Below, one piece after another: positions 13,297-25,500 of a stretch of DNA of 64,000 nucleotides. A program made the position numbers and the translations under genes. A model generated the notes under the pieces. That model did no database searches and had not been told where the DNA came from. It worked only from the letters and a program-made list of their open reading frames with translations. Position 1 is the first letter of the stretch. Every line of letters starts with the position of its first letter. Where the stretch lies: the NCBI GenBank assembly GCA_009760855.2, contig WPIO01000008.1, positions 9,028,501 through 9,092,500 on the forward strand, written 5' to 3'. The DNA comes from Cristatella mucedo (Eukaryota > Bryozoa > Phylactolaemata > Cristatellidae).

Positions 13297-15755
13297 TACA
13301 ACTGCATGTTATCATTACCTTTTATCACCAAATTTTGCATATCTGAACACACACAGATCCCACTCAGCCTGTATTGCCCTTCTCATCTAAAGCCACTCGT
13401 GAAACGCAAAATATTAAGTTCATTGACATTGACAATGTCCGCAAAATAATATGTTTTTCGCCCCTGCTTCTCAATCCCCATGCTGACCCTTTGTCGTTGG
13501 TTGACTGCTACAGTACGAGACTAGCTGACATGCTCAACGATATTGAACTTGTGACTTCGCACGCTGTTCGCCATCACCCTGACGGCCGATGATTTACCAA
13601 AGACATTCAACTAGCTAGGTCTACTAAACGCAGGCTTGAAAAAGTACTCACAGATCAGAACGGACTGTTCGTCAACTGGCCTGCGAGGACTCGGGTAGAT
13701 TACGCGAATTCATCCTAGCACAGGTCGAGACTAGCTTTTATAAAAACATTGTTGAATCACAGATATGCAATCCAAATAATGCATATATCCATGATCACCC
13801 ATCTCCTTAACCTCTCCCAGGTAAGCTTATTGCCTAGTATTCCCTGCAACAATCTAGCATGTTATTAATCTAGCTTGTTTCTCAACAAAATAGACAAAAT
13901 CCATCCCCAGGGTAGCAATATAGCTTCTGGAATCATGTCCATCAACTTCGTGAAGTTCCTCAATATTGACATTAAAGGAGGCCACGAGTGACCTCATCTT
14001 GAGGTTCATAACCCAATGAAAAAAGACAACTAGTCTTCTAGACCCAATTCCTACTGTCCTGCTTCTACGTTGCATAGATCTCCTGCCGTCATGCATAAAT
14101 AGCATTCTAATTATGTCAATAGCCTCAGGTCATGTCCCAGCACGCTTTAGAAAGGCTGTTGTTAGGCGACTACTCAAGAAAGCATCACTAGACATGAGAA
14201 CCTGGGCAACTTCAGCCCAATTTCATTTCTACCATTCCAATCAAAGACACTTGAATAGGTAGTGGCAGACCAGCTGCACTCATATATTGAAACTTGAAAC
14301 CTAGCTAGTAGATTCCAGTCTGCTAATCACTACCCAAAGTCAGCTTTGCTTCGATGGCATAACGACATACTTAGGAATGGGGCCTTAGGTAGACTCTCAC
14401 TGCTTGTTTGCTCAATATCTTGGCAGCTTTTCATGGATTTGGCTATGGATAGTCAATTCCTTTTGGAGAGCCTCTCATCTCGCCGGGTATCACTGGCACT
14501 GCATTGCAGCGACTCAGGTCCGTCTCAGTGGGAGACAAAAGCATTGATGTGGATAGACACAGATCATTCGAATAAGCTCTAAAGTATGGGGTACCTCAGG
14601 GCTCTGTGCTTGGTCCCGTTAATTCCATGGTTTATGCCTTCCTACTTGCCGATGTGGTTGCCAGGCACAATCTTACCTTTCACTTTTATGCAGATGACAC
14701 TCAGTCACGCCTTGGCTTTTATCACTCCCTGACCTCAAGCACTTTGAGTTCTCTCAACTCCCTTGCTTCATGTATTGATGGCATCCGCACATGTATAGTA
14801 GCAAACTTTCTTTAAATTGAATGATGATGAAACTAAGTAATTCTTTATTGGCAAACCAAGTGTGATTCAAAATCTGGAGAGGTTAAAGCTCACAATCGGC
14901 TCTGTCAGCATATTTCCTGTTGAATCTGCACGAAATCTAGGTGTCCTGTTCCAAAAGAGGCATTTCATTAGACGACCAAATCAGCTCTACAGTCACGTCT
15001 GCCTGGTTTCAGTGGCATAACATTGCTAAAGTTCTGGCTTCTTCAGACAGGGATACCACATCTAACTTAGCCCTTGCATTTGTGACATCCTGTCTTGACT
15101 TCTGTAACTGCTTGCTGGTCTACCGGCCTGTGCACTCAGGTGCATACAGCTGAGAAGATAATCTGCAGCTAGGCTTCTCTGTTTGAGTTGCAGCATCACA
15201 CCACTTCTCGCTGACCTGCACTAGGTCGCAGTCAAGAAACCCATTGACTTCTAGGTTCTATAGCTCACTTTTCGATCCCTACATTCTTTGACTCTAGCCC
15301 ACCCATCAGACCTACTCCCCGACTAGGCTAAGGGTCGTACCACAAGCTTTTCTTAATCTAATCGTGAAACTACACCTCGTACGAACCTCAAATCCAATGG
15401 AAACCTCGCCTTTAGCTAGCACACTCCCAAAGCCTGGAACTCACTTCCAACTGGCGCCATGACATTCCCTGACTGGACAACGGTTAAAAAAAAGCTAACT
15501 ACACACCTACTTATTGCAGCATTTATAGGGTATGAGCGATTCATCCTTTGGGTGCTTTTCGTACTGACAGTACATGCTGCCACTAACCATATTTGCATGT
15601 TGACCCTGTGCATGTTACTTTTAACTATGTTATGCTCGTTGTAATTGAGCATGCTCCCAATAACCATTCAACCTTCATTTACTGCGAATGCCAAGTTCCC
15701 GGAAAGAGATACAGTTCTCTGAGGGTCTTATACAAATATATTAGTTTTATTACTG
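13297..15755 (+). mobile_element. L2/CR1-like LINE, copy C, nested inside B/D
   Basis: Plus-strand element of about 2.46 kb flanked by TAAACC at 13291-13296 and 15756-15761, a candidate 6-bp target-site duplication. Element order is correct: end of endonuclease and linker (KFIDIDNVRK, LVDCYSTRLADML near 13.37-13.59 kb), N-terminal RT (VADQLHSYIE near 14.27 kb, NHYPKSALLRWHND), the palm FHFYADDTQ at about 14.68 kb, the C-terminal region, and a tail with AGTTCTCTGAGGGT near 15.71 kb. Stops and frameshifts break it throughout. It is younger than its host copy by position, yet already inactive. Confidence 0.82.
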
Positions 15756-17530
15756 TAAACCACTGAAATGCATTGCCAGTGATGGCTCGGCGAAATGAGA
15801 GGCACTCGAGAAGGACTTGATGGCTGCTAGTATCAACGGCTGCCAAAAGATCTGGCAAACAAGAGATACTTTACCTTAGTCTGAATTCCTGGAAGGTCGT
15901 TTCATATCCTTAGATATGCTGACTTTCTTGAGTACTTAGCTCTAAAAGCACATTAGAAATTGCATGCTAGGTTTGAAGTTTCAACGCCAAAGTTCAGCTG
16001 GTTGCCAAAACGCGTTTCGATGGCTTTGGTAAGAATGGTAGAAGAGAGACTGGGTGGAAGCTGCTGAAACTTGCTTGTTCTAGGGTTGCTTTCCTAATTA
16101 GTGGCCTATTTACAGCCTACAGCCTCTTTTGAAAGGCAAGCAAGATGACCTGAGGCTAATGATATATTTATTATGCTATATATGCATGGCAGCTGCTGAT
16201 ATATCTGCTGCATCGTAGATGTTGGACTGTGGAAAGAGGGCTTGTGGGCTAGTTGGCTTATTTGACTTGGAGCTGAATTTTAGGTTGAGGTCACTCGTGG
16301 CTACCTAGAGTGTGGACATTGAGGTGGTGCAAGGAATTGAGGGAGGGTAGTCCTGTTGGGTTGTAATAGAGGGACACGAGTCCAGAAGGGATGCGGCTAC
16401 ATTAGTGACGGACTCGCTGACCTTGTCTATCTTGCTGACAAAGAGGCTAGAGAAGCGAATAGATGGTCACAAGGACCACTAGGTTAGGAGCTAACCTGAG
16501 AGCAGCTTGGGAGATGGCTGATCGTAAACATTAGCATTTTGGATTTTGCATCCGTAATTTGACCATGTTTTATAGAGGCTAGACTTAGCCTTACGTTAGG
16601 ATGTATTGTATGATAAAAGTTAGTCCTCGTACGCTTTTGATCTTTTACATGCTTTGTTGAGCTTGCCCTTAGTAGCCTAGCTAGTTTAATGTCTTCGCTA
16701 AACCGCAAGCGCCTGGGCAAGGGCGCACAGTGCCCTTGCTCGGAGGTGAAAACTCGTCGAGCATGTCGGCTAGCGTCGTGTTGTATCATTATACCAATGA
16801 TGACAGGTGACGGTGGTATTGGGCAGCAGTGACGAAGATAGATACGTACGATAGATACGATAGTGACGAAGATACTCGCATAGACAGCATCGACGTAGGG
16901 ATGCTTTGCGATTCACATGCGAATTGAGATGTGGAGGAGGACATACGCTGTAGCTCTATAAGATCCACATGTTGTCGGATAAGCAGAATTTGGTCATACA
17001 GTCGACTCAGCTTAGAATAATATGCTCGGGCCGGCAAGTGTCCGTTCTTATCGGCGGAGTATTCCCTTATGCTGAGTGACACTATAGCTAGAGTAAATCA
17101 TGGACGCTGAACTGCTATTCATATAAGCGATGTATTCCTATATCCAATATTCTTAAATGCTGAGTCGACTGTAATAGGTGACGAGAGCATACCGACGTCG
17201 GTGAAAAAAACTTCGGTCGAGTGTGTGATCCTTGAAGTAAGGTCATGCAAGTCGGCCACAAGAAATAATGAGTGATTTCTTGAGTGAAATTCGGCACCTA
17301 ATGGATCAGATATATTATCAAAATGAACAAAATTATCCATAAGATAAAAGACTGATTGCTGGCAAGCTGAATTGAATTGATAGCAGATAAACCAGAGATA
17401 AATTAGGACTCGGTACCTCGGAGTCAAACGATAAACACAAACGTTTTAAACTAATCTTAGCAGCATATTTTTCCATATAAGACCTTAGCAATGTCTTTGA
17501 TTTTCGTTGAAAATTCTGCAACGGACAAGA
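15756..17530 (-). mobile_element. L2/CR1-like LINE, copy D: 5' half of the interrupted element B
   Basis: Resumes the minus-strand element at the point where copy B stops. Toward the right it runs back through the RT N-terminus, the linker (RLRFSEDIKLARLLR in 16789-16484) and the C-terminal endonuclease (NFVHFDNISDPLGAEFHSRN and RITHSTEVFFTD in 17427-17119). The latter matches the FN-H-D---D--A--F and THS elements of AP endonucleases in this clade. This is the most 5'-complete copy in the window. The boundary near 17530 is approximate and a (TG)n tract follows. No part of the RT palm is in this half. Confidence 0.72.
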
Positions 17531-17621
17531 AACTCTAGTAGTGCTCGGTGTCGGGAGGCGACAATCACGCCTGGGATGGTGTGCCTCTGCATGTGCACGC
17601 CTTTAAAGGAGCAAACTTGCA

Positions 17622-17639
17622 TGTGTGTGTGTGTGTGTA

Positions 17640-17692
<53 letters not shown>

Positions 17693-17711
17693 GTGCGTGT
17701 GCTTGTTTGTG
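17622..17711. repeat. (TG)n microsatellite
   Basis: About 90 bp of TG dinucleotide with TATG and CG interruptions, lying beyond the 5' end of LINE copy D. Short Val-Cys reading frames across it are not genes. Confidence 0.95.
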
Positions 17712-18712
17712 TACTTATATGTTTATTCCCAATTGTAGTTCAAATATTTAATTTAAGCTCATTAATACGAATGCAAAATCTTTTCAGGGAAAGATTAACT
17801 TTGCAAGCTTTCATTGATTTAACTTTATTCTGCATGCATAACCTCAATAATGAGCAAATAAGTAACTTAAATAGGTAATATAATAATAATAATTACGATA
17901 ATTATACCCTAGAACGTTAACTGTTAGGAGTCGGAGCGAGTTCAAGAAGAGTAGTGCAGTAGTTGTAAGTACCCACTGTCCCTAAAATAAGTAGCTGGGA
18001 AAATTTGAAAAGGCTAATTATAACGAATGCATGTCCATCCTACGTCAGTATGAATAAAAGTGATACTAATAACTTTTTTTTCGTATGATTTCCAAAAACA
18101 TTAGTGTAATTGCAAGCCAGATGTCACCATGACTATGGTGTATGAGAGTCAATTTAGGGCTATTCATCTCGAAGAAAATTACCTGTATTACTTGAAACAT
18201 CTCCCCTAAGTCGTTGAGAAATTGCAAAAACGAGCGATGCTTTCTTGAAGTGAACTCTTTAAAAAGACTAAACCTTATTCCAGGTTGAGTAAAAAGTAGG
18301 ATATGAGCTCCTTAACATGTATCCACTCTATTATCAGACAGATTTACTAAACATTTGACTCCATTCGAACACCTCCACGATGCTGCTATGGCAAATAATT
18401 TTATTACGATGCATTATACTTTTACCACCTTAAAGCCTCAGTGACTGTAATTTATTCAAGAGGGTGATCTCGTGACCTTAAATGGCACCTAAAGCTCATC
18501 ACGGACCGCTCGCCAGTGCATTCTAGATTTACTCACGTTGTCATAAGAAATTGCTTGACCTAAAACTATAGATTATTAGCCTTGGGCCTCACTCCGAGAT
18601 CCTATTTGATTCACAGAGTTACAGTACGAAATTACATAGGAGCTGCTAAGCTATCTGACGTGGAGCTGAGTTCATGCGAAAAAGGAAGCTGAGAGCTGCA
18701 TCTATATTTCAG

Positions 18713-18833
18713 CTTTAACTGGGGCCTCGGTTACTACAACGATCTGGACAATGTTATTTGGACGAGTGATATTGTAGGCCACATTCAAGCGAGCTACTTT
18801 ACGACAACGATTGATACCTGGGTAGCGAACTCG
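18713..18833 (+). CDS. Candidate DBH/MOXD1-like monooxygenase exon e
   Basis: The acceptor is TATATTTCAG and the donor is TCG|GTAAGT. The exon is 1 nt plus 40 open codons, so its phase matches the exon at 11060 only if that exon ends at 11205; the split codon would be TT+C (Phe). It reads FNWGLGYYNDLDNVIWTSDI and then ends IDTWVANS. The V-W-S...A-Y...I......S spacing resembles the region after YYPR----C in dopamine beta-hydroxylase. Against it, the cysteine expected here for the conserved disulfide is absent, and the identity is weak. Splice signals and phase are seen; the assignment is inference. Confidence 0.4.
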
Positions 18834-21154
18834 GTAAGTGTCACGAGTAGAGCTTGGAATTTTAAGCTGTCACTTTTTCTGTGAGAATGCTAGATTATTC
18901 TTTTGTTTCATTATTGATGCACATTTGCACAATATACTATAATGTAATGTATTTTCCTCTATAACTGCACAAAGCTAAAGCCTAGGTTGGTGTTACGCCG
19001 GAGATTTTTCTAAAGCACACTCTAAGCCTAAGTGGCTATCGGTGTGCATACCATGGCCAACTGACTTCATTTCACACCACAAAGAGAGAGTGAGAAGCAT
19101 AGCTGAGTTTGGAGTGCTTTAAGGAATTAAGTACCCTGGACCTAGCAGCTCAGGACGGCCGGAAGGATGTGCAGCCGTTGTCAGTAGGAGAGTAGTTGGC
19201 ATTGTTTAAGGAAATACTGGTATGTACCCGCTTACATACACATACCCCGTACGAGCATAAATGGGCGATTTTGGGTACACCACGCTAAATGTATATTTTG
19301 CTTATACCTGTGCAAGGAAAACGCGTATGGTGATACGATTTGCAGATTTCTCTCGACAGATCTCAGAGGGGCCACCTACAGCGATCCGGTACGCTGCGAT
19401 TCGAGAATAGCACTTTGGGTTGAGTAACACGTTAGTGATCAGACCGTCGGGGTGCTGGTCCCCACAGAGAATGTATGTCAAAGGTTAGCATGTCAAAACG
19501 AAAGGAAACGAGCTAACTTATCGCATAAGTAAGAGTAGCAAGACATTTTCGCATACAAGCAGCTACCTGGCTCGACATAGGACACAATTCGCATTATCTT
19601 CCTATAAATGATTGATTGTCAGAATCTCGTTGACACTTGAGGTGGAGCTGCGAGAATGCATGTTGAAGCATGGACCAGATAAACTATTTAGAGGTAATCT
19701 GTCCAAATTCACATAAACTTTGGATATTCGAATGTTATTGCAATTCCAATACAATGTTCTGGATATGTTTCATCGAAAATTGCCACCTGCCCCCATCGTG
19801 GGCTTATCCGTAGGATTAAAATTACATGCCATCTGAAACCCCAGCCTCATTAATATAGCAGCCTAACGGCCTTAGCTTATATCGCCCAGATTTCAGTGGG
19901 CAGTGACCAAAGGCCTACCGCAGTAATTGAATCCAAGACCACTGAAGCCAATGAAGGCATAATATGCGAAGCTTGAGCCGCCTTTGGACTTTGAGCACAT
20001 TAGGCCGTCTACCCGTAGTTTCTTTGATAAGATGTTTGACAGTAAAGAATTTTGCGGACCATCCCTACTGTCTTTTCCATGGTGTTTACGTGCACAAGTA
20101 AATCTCACTAGCCCTGAATCAGTTCAACCAAGAAAATTCTTCTAGCCGGTTAAAAACCTAATTCTTACTTATCAGAATTGCGTTTTATTAACCTATGTAC
20201 GATCGATAAGCTTCATTATCTACGGAAGCCCTCATCTGGACCTTCTGTATTAATCACGACGTATCTACTAGAATGAAGAACACTTTTGTTGTACCTTAAG
20301 AAATTTGTATATATATATACACACATATATATATATATATGTGTGTATATATATATTGTCAAGTACTTGAAACGATCGTTAATGCACGTCAACTAATTAG
20401 TCACTACATAAACTAATAAAAAAGTATTAGTACGCACAATACGATTCCCATTACCAGGAAAATGCTGATAGAAACCTACTTGGCTTTGGGACTTTTTAAA
20501 TGCTGGATTTAGTTGATTCAGTAACAAAAACTTTGCTTTGGAAGCATGGGTTCTGGAGGCATGGGTCTCTACAGAATTTGAAGTAGGCTATGGGTACAGC
20601 TGAATTTTTAAGTGCAAAGGAGCTAGATTAAGCGAGGGAAAGAAAGACGACTTCAATTAAAGGTTCTTATCGTGGACTAATTAAATAGAAAAATCTACAA
20701 TTGAATCACAATGCATCGTACTTGATGCATTTTGATGGGAGTTAGTACTGATTTATTAGATGTGATGTAGTGTGACAGTAGCAAAGTCCCTACAGAGTTT
20801 GAATCCAAACAGAAGGGAGCTGTAGCAGAGCATGATTATTAGCAAAGAAACAGTAAGCAAATTTGAATGAGATGCCTCAGACACATAGGCCAGCAAGCTT
20901 GTGATATCGTTATCAACTGTAGCTACATACCTATACTACGCTTGTAACTAAATTGACTGTGAAGCTATTAGTGATAATTGAACTTTTGATATACAGGGGT
21001 ATGCGAATTTTACTTTTGAACAGGACATCAGAATGCTGACGATATTGACTCCACTATTAGGGGAATCGGTCTTTTAGTTTCTCCTCTGCAGTTTGTATAA
21101 ATTGACTTCTTATAGTTCTGAAATGGCATGAGCCAGAAGCCATGGAGCATTCGA
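18834..21154. other. No recognised gene; possible 3' end of the monooxygenase gene
   Basis: Mostly unique AT-rich sequence. A weak candidate last exon starts at 19346 after GATTTGCAG and reads 25 codons to TGA at 19421, in phase 0 with the exon at 18713 and containing SGTLRFENSTLG. It lacks any diagnostic motif, so I do not call it. An AT/AC palindrome lies at 20.31-20.36 kb. Nothing else was recognised. Confidence 0.3.
20309..20357. repeat. AT/AC-rich near-perfect palindrome
   Basis: Alternating TA runs flank ACACACA on one side and its complement TGTGTGT on the other, making a roughly 49-bp inverted repeat that could form a cruciform. It is probably a product of microsatellite slippage. 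Confidence 0.8.
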
Positions 21155-22063
21155 AGAATAATATTAATTTTAATAATAATGCACTTGATAAAAGCGCCCT
21201 CAGAGAACTCAATCTCTTCCTAGGTGCTTTACATCTGCTGCGAAGGGAAACGCGATTGAATGGTGAGTAATATCATGCTTGATAAATAATACAAATACCA
21301 TGGTTAGGGGTAACATGCACAGGGTCAGCATGCGATAGTGGCTTATAGTGGCAGCATGGACAGTGTCAGCACGCATAATCACATGAAGGACGAATCACAG
21401 GGACCCACTAAAGGCTGTCCTAAATAGGTGCGTCTTTAAGTTATTTTTAAATGTGGTCAAGTCAGGGGATGTTCTGCAAGTCGGGAGGGAGTTCAAGGCT
21501 TTAGGAGCATACAAACTAAATGCACGGTCTCCAACGGATTTGAGGTTTGTACGAGGTATTGGTAGACTGTTGGATTCCGAAAAGCAGGTGGTACGATGCT
21601 TTGCCTGATGGGGGAGTATATCTGAGAGATAGGCTGGAGCCAAAGAATGAAGTGACCTAAAAATGAGCGACAAAACCATGAAGTCAATCCGTTGCTTGAA
21701 AGGTAGCCTGTGCAGGTCGGCGAGAAGTAGAGTAATGTGGTACTGAGAAGCACACGACAGACAAGCCTAGCTGCAGAGTTTTGTACCAGCTGCAATCGCC
21801 TGATTGCACATGCTGGTAGGCCAGTAGGCAGTGAGTTGCAGAAGTCGAGACGGGATGTCACGAATGCATGGATCAGCTTGGACGTGGTATCCTTATCTAA
21901 ACAAGCCCGAATTTTAGCAATGTTATGAAGCAGAAAATAGGCAGATTTGACTGGAGCTGATATGGTCGTCTAACGAGAGGTCGCTTTGAAATAAAGTAGG
22001 TCGTTATATACCCTAAGCAAGACTGACTCTGTGGAGTGATTATCTCTAAAGCCAGACTGGAAC
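21155..22063 (-). mobile_element. L2/CR1-like LINE, copy E, 3' part with internal deletion
   Basis: The minus-strand tail starts at the left end, (TAA)n and GCGCCCTCAGAGAACTCAAT. C-terminal coding blocks follow (RSLHSLAPAYLSDILPHQAK in 21679-21395). Near 21993 the sequence jumps from the region after the palm directly to the N-terminal RT block that reads SGFRDNHSTESVLLRVYNDL on the minus strand. The catalytic palm is therefore deleted, by comparison with the copy at 34.7-36.1 kb. At 22064 a SINE interrupts the element, which resumes at 22229. Confidence 0.8.
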
Positions 22064-22228
22064 TTACTAGCAAGGCGGTTGCTTTTCAAGATCTCGGCCC
22101 CAAGGTCGTGGGTTCGAACCCTGTGGTGAGTGATCCTTTATCGCCGCTGTAAGCGATAGTGATATTCTTCTTGTCTTTTCTGTCGCTATACAACAAGAGG
22201 CTGTTAAATCAGCTTCTATTTATTTATT
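22064..22228 (+). mobile_element. tRNA-derived SINE, copy 2, inserted in LINE E
   Basis: The B box GGTTCGAACCC at 22111-22121 is a very good match to the polymerase III consensus. An A-box-like TAGCAAGGCGG lies at 22068-22078. The body contains GTGATCCTTTATCGCCGCTG and GAGGCTGTTAAATCAGCTTC, shared with the 4.9, 27.3 and 63.1 kb copies. The 3' end is (TATT)n. It splits LINE E between the codons for its SNL and KFQSGF segments, so it is younger than that LINE. Insertion is antisense to the LINE. Confidence 0.75.
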
Positions 22229-22580
22229 TAAGGTTTGAAGTTTCAATATATGAGTTCAGGTGGTCCGCCACAACCCGTTCCAGTGTCTTTGATAAGAATG
22301 GTAGAAGGGAGACTGGGCGGTAGTTACTCAAGTTCTTGGTCCTGTGTCGCTGTGTTGGTCCTGTGTTTCTTGAGAAGTGGCCTGACTACCGCTTTTTTGA
22401 AAGGTACTGCGACATGACCTGAGGCTAATGACATATTAATGATGTTAGTTATGCATGGCAGTAGCAGATCAATGCAACATAGGAGCAGGACAGTGGGAAT
22501 AGGGTCCAAAGGACTTGCTGTCTTCTTTGATTAGGATACGAACTTCAGGACTAGATCACTAGTGACCTGCTTTGACCTGG
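22229..22580 (-). mobile_element. L2/CR1-like LINE, copy E, 5' part
   Basis: Continuation of copy E upstream of the SINE. The minus strand from 22509 to 22324 is an uninterrupted 61-codon frame (MDPIPTVLLLCCIDLLLPCI, then SLASGHVAVPFKKAVVRPLL), the segment just before the RT fingers in L2-type elements. The 5' end near 22580 is approximate. Confidence 0.8.
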
Positions 22581-25500
22581 ATCGACATGGTGATTAATTC
22601 ACAGATTTACTTGCAAATTATGAGCTTATTTTATTTTATATCTATTACGACCATATTTGATTAAAAGCGAAATATTACTCTGATTTAATAATAGCTTGTA
22701 ACATATTTTCTTTTTTCTCTGCACTAGTGTCGGGCGCTAAACTTTATTTGCAAGGTATGTGACATTCAGGTAAAACCCAGGGCGGAATGCTCTATACGAG
22801 TGTTTCTCTACGACTGAGCTCTACAGGACACGATACTCAATACCACTGCGTAATAATTGCTTACCAAGCAGATGGAAATATTCCAGCCTACTACACAAAA
22901 TGCAAACTGTCCTATGCTAATTAAAAGAATAATGGAGGTAGAGGAATGCACCGTACCTGCATAACTGTCTTACACCTTCAGGCTCAATTAAAGTTTATCT
23001 GAGCTCCAGTTCACTACCTCGACGTTAGAAAGTCGCTGCTACGACCAAACAATGATTCCCTATAGTTTTACTCCAGCTTGCAGTAGAAGCAGGTGGATAT
23101 CTATTAACCCTGTTGTTGTTGCTCAGACGTCTCTCCAAAAGGGTGCTTTGCTGTGTTAGACATTTAGCCGTGCTTCTAGTTCAACCAGGTGATGTGTTAG
23201 CGAAAGAAATCAGTGGGGAAAGCGTGAAAGGAATATTGTCTTAGCAATCAGAGTCCAGCTAGCGATAGTGGACCTCTTTTCCAGGTACTTTCAGCCGACG
23301 TCTCAATCGAGTTTTGGTGGGTTTTCACCTCGTTTCAATTGCGACGCATAGTGCCTGTGGCAATTAAATAATACGTTTCGCCATTTTACAAGATTTAAAA
23401 CGATTCCAACCACACAACGTGAATGAGAAACCTTGGTCTTGTTACTATCTTTATTAGTCAAATAATGAATAATGTTTTAGAGGATATACGTTGCTGATGC
23501 CATCGACCCCTGACCAGTCCGTCTGTCCCAATTCTAGTACAGCTCTCTAAAGTAAGTGTATATTTTGCATCTGAAGCTCTCTGTAGACCAACTTTATTTT
23601 AGGTACAGACCAACGCCACCGTCGCTTAGCTAGAATTTAAAAGATCGAATAGAGAAACAGATTGACAAACTCATAATTACAAAACCTTAAATGTCGTTCG
23701 ATGCTTGATTTCGAATTTCTCTATAACTTCGGCAAAGGATGGTAAATTAGGACAGAGCCGGACTCAAACGAGCGTGGTAAAAGAGTACATAATCATTTGA
23801 CAGTTCAAATACCCTCCAAAGGGAATTTGATTTTCTCAGAGAGAGAGAGAGAGAGATGAAGAGGGAGAGAAGGGAGCGAGAACGCCAGTCTTGACGTTTG
23901 TACATGCCTTTTAATCGGCGTTCTATACAGCCAAGTCGCCTTACAATGAATGCCAAGCCTGATAGTGACATTTCGGTGCTGGTGTGGCTGAAGTGAACCG
24001 GGGCAAGCTTAGCCGTTGCACTGACGATGGCCCGTAACTCGCGAGGCGTCCGGGCCTGCCTCGGCAGGCGGGATCCTATAGGAATGTGAGATAATCTTAT
24101 GGCCACTCTTACCTTGCTTACCGCCTCAAAAGCATCCATTGCTGTGACAGGTTGGATTTCAACAGTGGGTTCCACCAGGCATCGTCAGAACTCCACTCGC
24201 CACGTACACCACGAATTTGTCGTGTTCTCAGGTAACGATCACACGTAACGATCCCCATTGCACCACCTCGTCTAGCCAGCGGTGCGAGCCAGCTAGAGTT
24301 TAGTGGTGCCTTCGAAATAACAAGTTGGGTAAATATGTTTGTTTCTTTGCAGACCACTGTGGTCACTACCAGCATGTCGTCAGCGATTCTAATCAAATCC
24401 GGAATTTCAAGAATAACAACATCGATATACTCGAGTAGTATGCTCGTGCTCGTCTGTTTCTTTTTTTGACCACAAGCGAGCTAAACTACTTGCTGTTGCA
24501 TCCTGTCAAGAAACGTTTAGTTTGTATCTGCCTCTTCTTATAGTAATTGAATTAACCATTTACTTCCTTAGCTTGTGATGCTTGTCACACTGATTTAATA
24601 AAATCTTTAGTTGCTCTATTCTCTCGCCTGTAATGTATTTGCCTGCCATTGGCTGAAGGGCAATTGAAAACATAGACATGCATGAGCTTAGATATCGCAT
24701 ATGCCTTCGTCGAGTGCGAAGCAGTGGAACGAAACTCCTTGGATGGTTATGGGAAGCTCAGCAATTGCACAATCACGACAGGGCAAGCCAATTCGTTCTC
24801 GGCATAAACATCGCCAGATGTATGACGAAAGTCAGCTAGTGTCTTTCTTGGAGCTTCGAGATCCGGTATGAGAACGAAGTTTTTGTCATCTGCGATGTGG
24901 TCAAGAAGTGAATAGTCCTTATTTTGCAGCACTGGTGCCACAAGCAGCAGAGCCAATCAGTTAAGGACATGGTTGCTTTCGGTTTCTTAATATCTTACGT
25001 AGTTCAGCCGTTTTAAATGTAACTCAGATGAATCGTAGACGTCGCCTCATTTTGCAATGGTGTGGATAAGTAACGATGGCCACACGGAAATTAAAGCGGA
25101 GGTACTATAAGCGGCTTCTTCATATTAGGTCAAACAGTTGTTTTTTTTACGTGACTATGAAGAAAGATTGACGATGGGGATAACCGATTCATCGCAATGT
25201 CCGTGTTGGCATGAGGGAATACATTTCGCTTTGTTGGGCTTACTCTAAATAATAGCGCTCTTGTAATGTGCCCTTTGTATCGCTCCATAAAGGAGCTTCA
25301 TATCTATTCACGAGATTTACGCGTGCAGCGTAACGGTTTCGCTCGAGAGGGAAGATACTAATATTTCTGTGGTCGATTTGCATACACCTACAGGCATAGC
25401 TTAAGGCTCTCGAAAAGTGGGCATAGTATTTTTCTAGATGTGCTTCTTAAAACAAGTCTTCTCAGAGATGCTTTATCGGTTTCTATTCAGACTTGAGATT

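Noticed and set aside
22064-22228. Possible functional tRNA gene because of the excellent B box
   Set aside because: No acceptor stem pairing or cloverleaf could be drawn, and the same body recurs at three other places; it is a SINE head.
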